From Bacillota bacterium (GTDB lineage Bacteria > Bacillota > Clostridia > Oscillospirales > Oscillospiraceae), in contig JAEXWS010000028.1 of NCBI GenBank assembly GCA_023406225.1, positions 1 to 12,277 of the forward strand: 12,277 nt of DNA, read 5' to 3'. Both the position numbers and the translations under genes were made by a program. This document shows, piece by piece, positions 7,533 to 12,277 of the stretch. Each line of letters begins with the position of its first letter. The first letter of the stretch is position 1. Under the pieces are notes generated by a model. That model worked only from the letters and a program-made list of their open reading frames with translations, was not told the DNA's origin and did not search any database.

Positions 7533-8711
7533 ATGACCAGTCAAGAGATGATGGCCCTGACGGACCAGTACGTGATGCATACATACGGGCGCTTCCCCGT
7601 GGCGCTGGACCACGGCGAGGGCGCGAGGCTCTATGATCCCGAGGGAAACGAGTATATCGACTTCGCCAGCGGCATCGGCGTGGCCTCCCTGGGCTACGGG
7701 GACGACGCCTGGGTGAACGCCATCGTGTCCCAGGCCAAAAAGTTGGGCCACGCCTCCAACCTGTTCTACACGGAGCCCTCCGCCCGCCTGGCGGAGGTCC
7801 TGTGCGGGCGCACGGGCATGAGCTGCGTCTTTTTTGCAAACGGCGGCGGCGAGGCCAACGAGGGCATGATCAAGCTGGCGAGAAAGTACAGCTTCGACAA
7901 GTACGGCGAGGGCCGCGCCACCATCATCACCCTGAACAACTCCTTCCACGGCCGGACCATCACCACCCTGACCGCCACCGGGCAGGACGTGTTCCACAAT
8001 TACTTCTTCCCCTTCACCGAGGGCTTCCGCTACGCCGACGCCAACGACCTGGCCTCTCTGGAGGCCGCTGCGGGCGGCGACGTGTGCGCCGTCATGGTGG
8101 AGCTGATCCAGGGCGAGGGCGGCGTGCTGCCTTTGGACCAGGCGTACGTCCAGGCCGTCGCCAAGCTGTGCGCCGAACGGGACTGGCTGCTGCTGGTGGA
8201 CGAGGTGCAAAGCGGCGTGGGCCGCTCGGGCAGCCTCTTCACCTTCCAGCAGTACCACGTCCTGCCGGACGTGTGCTCCTTCGCCAAGGGCATCGCCGGG
8301 GGCCTGCCCATGAGCGGCATCATGGCCAACGAGAAGTGCCGGAACGTCCTGGGGCCGGGGACCCACGCCACCACCTTCGGCGCGAACCCCGTCTGCGCCG
8401 CCGCCGGCCTTTTGGTCCAGGAGACGCTGAGCGACGCGTTTTTGGCGGAGGTCCGGGCCAAGGGCGACTATCTCCGCCGGGGCATCGAGGCGCTGGAGCT
8501 CCCCTGCCTGGGCGGGACCCGGGGCATGGGGCTGATGATCGGCGTGGAGGTGAAGGCGGGCTATTCCAACAAGGACGTGGCCAACCAGCTCATTGAAAAC
8601 CGCCTCCTGGTGCTGACCGCGGGGCCGGGCGTCCGCCTGCTCCCGCCGCTGGCCATCACCTGGGAGGAGATGGACGCGGGACTGGCCATCATGAAAAAGG
8701 CCCTTGCATAA
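7533..8711 (+). CDS. argD: Acetylornithine aminotransferase
   Basis: ArgD is a PLP-dependent class III aminotransferase converting N-acetylglutamate semialdehyde and glutamate to N-acetylornithine and 2-oxoglutarate. The 392-residue protein has the usual length. LLVDEVQSGVGRSG contains Asp223, which contacts the PLP ring nitrogen. SFAKGIAGGLPMSG holds the Schiff-base Lys252. TTFGANPVCAAAG is the following conserved block. The PLP-phosphate loop reads ANGGGEANE (Asn103-Glu110 for NGGGEANE) where NSGAEANE or NSGTEANE is typical, an unusual but probably tolerated change. The ATG starts three bases after the argB stop, with AAGGAGG at 7518-7524 inside the argB end, so the two are tightly coupled. 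The arg operon context favours ArgD over ornithine or GABA aminotransferases. Confidence 0.95.
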   Translation: MTSQEMMALTDQYVMHTYGRFPVALDHGEGARLYDPEGNEYIDFASGIGVASLGYGDDAWVNAIVSQAKKLGHASNLFYTEPSARLAEVLCGRTGMSCVFFANGGGEANEGMIKLARKYSFDKYGEGRATIITLNNSFHGRTITTLTATGQDVFHNYFFPFTEGFRYADANDLASLEAAAGGDVCAVMVELIQGEGGVLPLDQAYVQAVAKLCAERDWLLLVDEVQSGVGRSGSLFTFQQYHVLPDVCSFAKGIAGGLPMSGIMANEKCRNVLGPGTHATTFGANPVCAAAGLLVQETLSDAFLAEVRAKGDYLRRGIEALELPCLGGTRGMGLMIGVEVKAGYSNKDVANQLIENRLLVLTAGPGVRLLPPLAITWEEMDAGLAIMKKALA

Positions 8712-8720
8712 CAGGAAAGA

Positions 8721-8726
8721 GAGGGG
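8721..8726 (+). promoter_or_regulatory. Ribosome binding site that fixes the argF start
   Basis: GAGGGG lies seven bases before the ATG at 8734. This is the only good Shine-Dalgarno/ATG pair between the argD stop and the OTC body. It implies that translation begins in a frame that meets TAA at 8755-8757 after seven codons, and so underlies the frameshift call for argF. Confidence 0.75.
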
Positions 8727-8733
8727 AACAGGC

Positions 8734-9716
8734 ATGGAAACCACACCCATTTTTTAAAGCTGCTGGACTTCAGCCCCGCTGAGATCCAGGAATTTCTGGA
8801 TACCGCCGCGGACCTCAAGGCCAAGAAGAAGGCGGGCGTGCCCCACCGGTACCTGGAGGGGAAGAACGTGGCTCTTATTTTTGAAAAGACCTCCACCCGG
8901 ACCCGCTGCGCCTTCGAGGTGGCGGCTCAGGACCTGGGGATGGGGTCCACCTATCTGGGGCCCACCGGCTCCCAGATCGGCGTGAAGGAATCCATCGCGG
9001 ACACGGCCCGGGTGCTGGGGCGGATGTACGACGGCATCGAGTACCGGGGCTTCGGCCAGGATGTGGTAGAGGAGCTGGCCCGGTATGCGGGCGTGCCCGT
9101 GTTCAACGGCCTCACCAACGAGTTCCACCCCACCCAGATCTTGGCCGATTTCTTCACCGTGCAGGAGCATTTCGGGCGTTTGAAGGGCGTGAAGCTGGTG
9201 TATCTGGGGGACGCGCGGTATAATATGGGCAACTCCCTCATGGTGGGCTGCGCGAAGATGGGCATGCATTTCGTGGCCTGCGCGCCCAAGGCGTACATGC
9301 CGGATCAGGCGCTCATCGACCAGTGCCGGGCCGTCGCCGCCGAAACCGGGGCCGTTCTGGAGTTCATCGAGGACCCCATGGCCGCCACGAAGGACGCCGA
9401 CGTGCTGTATACCGACGTGTGGGTGTCCATGGGCGAGCCGGCGGAGGTCTGGGCGGAGCGCATCCAGGCCCTGGGGCCCTATCAGGTCACCAAGGCCCTG
9501 ATGGACAACGCCGGGCCCCGGTGCAGGTTCATGCACTGCCTGCCCGCCTACCACGACCACAAGACCAAGGTGGGCCGGGAGATGGGCGAGCGGTTTGGAA
9601 GAGACGCCATGGAGGTCACAGACGAGGTGTTTGAATCCCCGGCGTCCATCGTATTCGACGAGGCGGAGAACCGGATGCACACCATCAAGGCGGTTTTGTA
9701 CCTGCTGATGAAATAA
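8734..9716 (+). CDS. argF: Ornithine carbamoyltransferase with an apparent frameshift near its start
   Basis: ArgF joins ornithine and carbamoyl phosphate to give citrulline. The body is a clear OTC: the carbamoyl-phosphate loop STRTR (8892-8906), HPTQ (9126-9137), DVWVSMGE (from 9414), HCLPAYHD (from 9534) and a C-terminus ending RMHTIKAVLYLLMK. The ATG at 8734 has a good ribosome binding site, but its frame reads METTPIF and stops at 8755-8757. The OTC frame is open from just after the argD stop and reads HFLKLLDFSPAE from 8748, matching the E. coli N-terminus HFLKLLDF, yet has no ATG, GTG or TTG before GTG 8838. One extra base between about 8737 and 8755 would give a normal protein of about 327 residues. 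Starting at 8838 gives 292 residues lacking the first helix. It could be a sequence error, a real mutation or recoding. Last gene of the operon. Confidence 0.85.
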
Positions 9717-9718
9717 CG

Positions 9719-9760
9719 AAAAAGGGCCGGGACCACGCTGCGTGGCCCCGGCCCTTTTTT
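9719..9760 (+). terminator. Rho-independent terminator of the arg operon
   Basis: AAAAAGGGCCGGG (9719-9731) pairs perfectly with CCCGGCCCTTTTT (9747-9759), and the top of the stem adds CCACG/CGTGG around a 3-base loop. It ends in six T residues, two bases after the argF stop. The A-tract/T-tract symmetry would also allow function in the reverse direction. Confidence 0.96.
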
Positions 9761-9798
9761 GCGCGGCGGAAAGCCGTTTGCGATCCGCGTCCCACCGC

Positions 9799-9827
9799 TT
9801 CCCATTTCTGCCCGCCCATGGTATAAT
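9799..9827 (+). promoter_or_regulatory. Promoter of the XRE regulator-malQ unit
   Basis: A perfect -10 TATAAT at 9822-9827 is preceded by the extended -10 dinucleotide TG (9819-9820). A partial -35 TTCCCA (9799-9804, four of six matches) sits 17 bases upstream. Transcription should begin near 9834, giving a leader of about 113 bases before the ATG at 9947. No arg-type operator is seen here. Confidence 0.75.
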
Positions 9828-9881
9828 GAACTTCAAAACCTTATGCCCCAAGGCGTCGCAACTGCCGGTTGACAAAAAGAA

Positions 9882-9891
9882 ACCCGCGGGT
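9882..9891. repeat. 10-base perfect palindrome in the regulator leader
   Basis: ACCCGCGGGT is its own reverse complement and lies between the promoter at 9822 and the regulator start codon at 9947. A dimeric HTH protein could bind such a site, so autoregulation is conceivable, but a 10-base GC palindrome can arise by chance in this sequence. Confidence 0.35.
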
Positions 9892-9946
9892 GTTTGCGCC
9901 TGGGGAGCGGATCTGCTATGGTTCCCCTGGAAAGGAGGCGTCGAAT

Positions 9947-11164
9947 ATGAAAGAGACGAATACACTGGGAGGGCGCATCCAGGAGGGAAGAAAGGCCGCC
10001 GGACTGAGCCAGGAGACCCTGGGCGAGAAACTGGAGGTCAGCCGCCAGGCGGTGAGCAAGTGGGAATCCGACGCGGCGATCCCCGAACTGGAGAAGCTGA
10101 TCGCCATGAGCAGGCTCTTCGGCGTGACCGTGGGAGAGCTGCTGGGCGTGGAGAGGCCGGCGGAGGCCGCCGGGGAGCTGACGGAGCGGGAGCTTGCCGC
10201 GGCGGCGGCCATCGCGGAGCGAATGGCCGGAACGCGCCGTCCTTGGAGCAGGCGGCGCAGGCTGCTGACGGCCTGCGCCGGGGCGTTGACCGGGCTTTTG
10301 CTGCTGGCGCTGACGGCGGGGACCATATTTCTGGGCGCGGGGATGCGCGCCATGCAAAGCCGCATGGACGTGCTGGAGGGCCGGGTATCCGGCCTTGGAA
10401 ACGGCGTGGTGCAGTACGTCCCCCAGCCGGAGCCGGACGGCCTGCTGCTGACCTATGACCTGGTGCCCATGGAGGTGGATGTGGAGACAAAGACCGTGGT
10501 CTTTCGCGTCTCCGCCACGCCCCGGGAGCAGGCGGAGGGGGCCTCGGCGGTGTTCACCGCCCAGCTCTCCGACGGGCGGCGGCTGAGCTGCGAGGCGCTC
10601 TTTGACCAGGGGGCCTTCACCGCCCAGGACTGGGCCATCCCCCTGGACGATCGGATCGAGGTCTCCATCACCCTGACGGAGGGGGAGACCAGCCGCACCG
10701 GTCTGCTGGAGACCCTATATGGCTATGGACCGGAGAGCACCGGACTGGAGGTCTATGGAAGCTGGGACGCCTCGTACCGCTCCAACGGGGGATATATCGA
10801 TTTGAAAAACCTGTGGCTGCGGATTATGGCGGGGGGAGATATGTCCGTACGGCTGCATGTGGTTCCTGTACAGATTGACCTTTGCGTTTACCGCAATGGG
10901 GAGACCGACCCCGAGCAGGTATTCCCCATGGAGGGGCTGACGGAGGATTTTGCTGAAAACGGCATGTTGGAGCTCAGCGACTGGACGGGGTATGAGACGC
11001 GGGTGGAGCTGGAGCCCGGCGATATTGCGGTGGCCGCCGTGCGGGTAGAGGACAGCCTCGGCAGGGTCCTCTATGCGCCCACGGGGGCGTGGACCCGGGG
11101 AGACGGGGGGCTTGACAGCCTGACTTTGCCGGAGGGCTGGACCCCCGGCGCATCCCTCACATAA
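9947..11164 (+). CDS. Membrane-anchored XRE-family regulator with a large external domain
   Basis: The 405-residue protein begins with an XRE/Cro helix-turn-helix (about 7-66: GRIQEGRKAAGLSQETLGEKLEVSRQAVSKWES, ending FGVTVGELLG), which should bind DNA. A linker rich in Ala and Glu and an RRRR patch (102-105) precede one membrane helix at about 106-130. The basic patch on the N-terminal side predicts an HTH-in, C-terminus-out topology. A short heptad-like stretch (134-150) leads into about 250 residues of beta-rich, acidic sequence with only two cysteines (215 and 313). I do not recognise this domain. ATG 9947 follows AAAGGAGG (9931-9938) by eight bases; an in-frame TTG at 9869 has no such site. 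malQ starts 15 bases after the stop, so they are probably cotranscribed. The ligand and target genes are unknown. Confidence 0.85.
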   Translation: MKETNTLGGRIQEGRKAAGLSQETLGEKLEVSRQAVSKWESDAAIPELEKLIAMSRLFGVTVGELLGVERPAEAAGELTERELAAAAAIAERMAGTRRPWSRRRRLLTACAGALTGLLLLALTAGTIFLGAGMRAMQSRMDVLEGRVSGLGNGVVQYVPQPEPDGLLLTYDLVPMEVDVETKTVVFRVSATPREQAEGASAVFTAQLSDGRRLSCEALFDQGAFTAQDWAIPLDDRIEVSITLTEGETSRTGLLETLYGYGPESTGLEVYGSWDASYRSNGGYIDLKNLWLRIMAGGDMSVRLHVVPVQIDLCVYRNGETDPEQVFPMEGLTEDFAENGMLELSDWTGYETRVELEPGDIAVAAVRVEDSLGRVLYAPTGAWTRGDGGLDSLTLPEGWTPGASLT

Positions 11165-11179
11165 AAGGAGAGAGTTTTT

Positions 11180-12277
11180 ATGGAACGTTCCGCCGGTATT
11201 TTACTGCCGATCTTTTCCCTGCCGGGCGCTTACGGCATCGGCTCCCTGGGCGCGGAGGCCCGGGCCTTCGCGGATTTCCTCCAGGACGCGGGCCAGCGGT
11301 GGTGGCAGATATTGCCCGTGGGCCCCACCGGGGCGGGGAACTCGCCCTACACCAGCGTATCCACCTTCGCCGGGAATCCCCTGCTTATCGACTTGGAAGC
11401 GCTGGAAGAGGAGGGGCTGCTCACGGCGGAGGACCTGGCCGGGGCAAAGGTCCCCCAGGGCGGCCCCATCGACTACGCCGCGCTGTACCGGCGGCGGGAG
11501 CCGCTGCTGCGCAGGGCCTTCTCCCGCCTCAGCGGCGAAAAGGCCCGGGCGGTCCGGGATTTTGCGGAGCAGACCCCCTGGCTGCGGGAGTACGCCCTGT
11601 ACCAGGCGGCAAAGACCCGCTTTGGGGACGCCCCCTGGTACGACTGGCCCGACGAGGCCCTCCGCCGCCATGAGGGCGCCGCCGTGGAGCGGTGGCGGGC
11701 GGAGCTGGCGGAGGAGACCGCGTTTCACGCCGCCGTCCAATACTGGTTCGACGCCCAATGGGCGGCGTTCAAGGCGTATGTCAACGCCCGGGGCGTGGGA
11801 CTCATCGGGGACCTGCCCATCTACGTCTCCCTGGATTCCGCCGACGTGTGGAGCGGGCGGCGGGAATTCCTGCTGGACGGGGAGGGCCGCCCCGCCAAGG
11901 TGGCGGGGGTGCCGCCGGACTACTTCTCCGCCGAGGGCCAGCTCTGGGGCAATCCCCTGTACGACTGGAAGGCCCAGCAGGCGGACGGCTTCGGCTGGTG
12001 GATCCGGCGGGTGGAGGGCGCGTCCCGCCGCTTCGACGCCATCCGCATCGACCATTTCCGGGGGCTGGAGAGCTACTGGGCCGTGCCCGCCGGGGCGGCC
12101 ACGGCGAGGGAAGGGGCCTGGGAGCCGGGTCCCGGCATGGCGCTTTTGCAGGTGCTGACCGGCTGGTTTCCCCGCATCCGCTACATCGCGGAGGACCTGG
12201 GCATCCTCACCGAGGGGGTCCACCGCCTGCGGGAGGCGGCGGGGCTTCCGGGGATGAAGGTGCTGGAATTTGCCTTC
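11180..12277 (+). CDS. malQ: 4-alpha-glucanotransferase (amylomaltase), 3' end outside window
   Basis: MalQ (GH77) transfers alpha-1,4-glucan segments between maltodextrins, releasing glucose, in the cytoplasm. The first 366 residues of an expected roughly 500 are present and the frame is open to the window end. The N-terminus RSAGILLPIFSLPGAYGIGSLG is typical. WWQILPVGPTGAGNSPYTSVSTFAGNPLLIDL, IGDLPIYVSLDSADVW and PPDYFSAEGQLWGNPLYDW are conserved blocks. FDAIRIDHFRG carries the likely nucleophile Asp291, and YIAEDLG the likely acid/base Glu338, close to the numbering of Thermus amylomaltase (293 and 340). The third catalytic Asp lies beyond the window. AAGGAG at 11165-11170 supports the ATG. 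The gene lies 15 bases after the membrane XRE regulator and probably shares its promoter. Confidence 0.96.
   Translation, partial: MERSAGILLPIFSLPGAYGIGSLGAEARAFADFLQDAGQRWWQILPVGPTGAGNSPYTSVSTFAGNPLLIDLEALEEEGLLTAEDLAGAKVPQGGPIDYAALYRRREPLLRRAFSRLSGEKARAVRDFAEQTPWLREYALYQAAKTRFGDAPWYDWPDEALRRHEGAAVERWRAELAEETAFHAAVQYWFDAQWAAFKAYVNARGVGLIGDLPIYVSLDSADVWSGRREFLLDGEGRPAKVAGVPPDYFSAEGQLWGNPLYDWKAQQADGFGWWIRRVEGASRRFDAIRIDHFRGLESYWAVPAGAATAREGAWEPGPGMALLQVLTGWFPRIRYIAEDLGILTEGVHRLREAAGLPGMKVLEFAF

Noticed and set aside
6777..8750. Minus-strand open frame of 657 codons opposite argB and argD
   Set aside because: Shadow of GC-rich coding sequence; the + strand genes are unambiguous.
8838..9716. 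GTG 8838 as the true argF start (292 residues)
   Set aside because: It would remove the conserved N-terminal helix (HFLKLLDFSPAE and following), which is clearly encoded upstream, and it has no ribosome binding site in front.
9869..9874. Perfect -35 hexamer TTGACA upstream of the XRE regulator
   Set aside because: No -10-like sequence lies 16-18 bases downstream (GTTTGC at 17). The 9799-9827 promoter is much better.
11201..12223. Minus-strand open frame of 340 codons opposite malQ
   Set aside because: malQ on the + strand has intact catalytic motifs throughout. The reverse translation is Pro/Gly/Arg-rich without motifs.

Overview
The window reads as a stretch of a GC-rich Clostridia-type (Bacillota) chromosome, plausibly of the Oscillospiraceae kind. 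The support is indirect: strong AGGAGG-like ribosome binding sites, sigma-A type promoters, an AhrC/ArgR-type ARG box and a compact arg operon of Gram-positive flavour in very GC-rich coding DNA. No 16S or other marker is present, so this placement is inference. All recognised genes lie on the + strand.

Layout. 1-1341: the 3' part of a class II fumarase, followed one base later by a small GNAT acetyltransferase and a terminator that begins in its stop codon. 1374-1649: an intergenic region, GC-rich and hairpin-forming in its first half and AT-rich in its second. The AT-rich half holds a strong promoter whose -35 lies inside a full-consensus ARG box, plus two other palindromes. 1650-9716: argG-argH-argC-argJ-argB-argD-argF, closed by a strong intrinsic terminator at 9719-9760. 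9799-9827: a new promoter. 9947-12277: an XRE-type regulator with one membrane helix and an external domain, then malQ (4-alpha-glucanotransferase), cut by the window end.

How the genes work together. ArgJ transfers acetyl groups between N-acetylornithine and glutamate. ArgB, ArgC and ArgD convert N-acetylglutamate to N-acetylornithine. ArgF makes citrulline, and ArgG and ArgH make arginine. Control appears to act at two levels: the ARG box over the promoter, and an ArgB with the N-terminal helix and C-terminal signature of arginine-inhibited kinases.

Points most worth a second look. (1) argF has a good ribosome binding site and ATG, but that frame stops after seven codons, while the conserved OTC N-terminus continues in another frame. 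This is a one-base deletion, a sequence error or recoding. (2) The 211-base argG-argH spacer is densely self-complementary and has two mutually exclusive pairings next to the argH ribosome binding site. (3) The membrane-anchored XRE protein sits 15 bases upstream of malQ.
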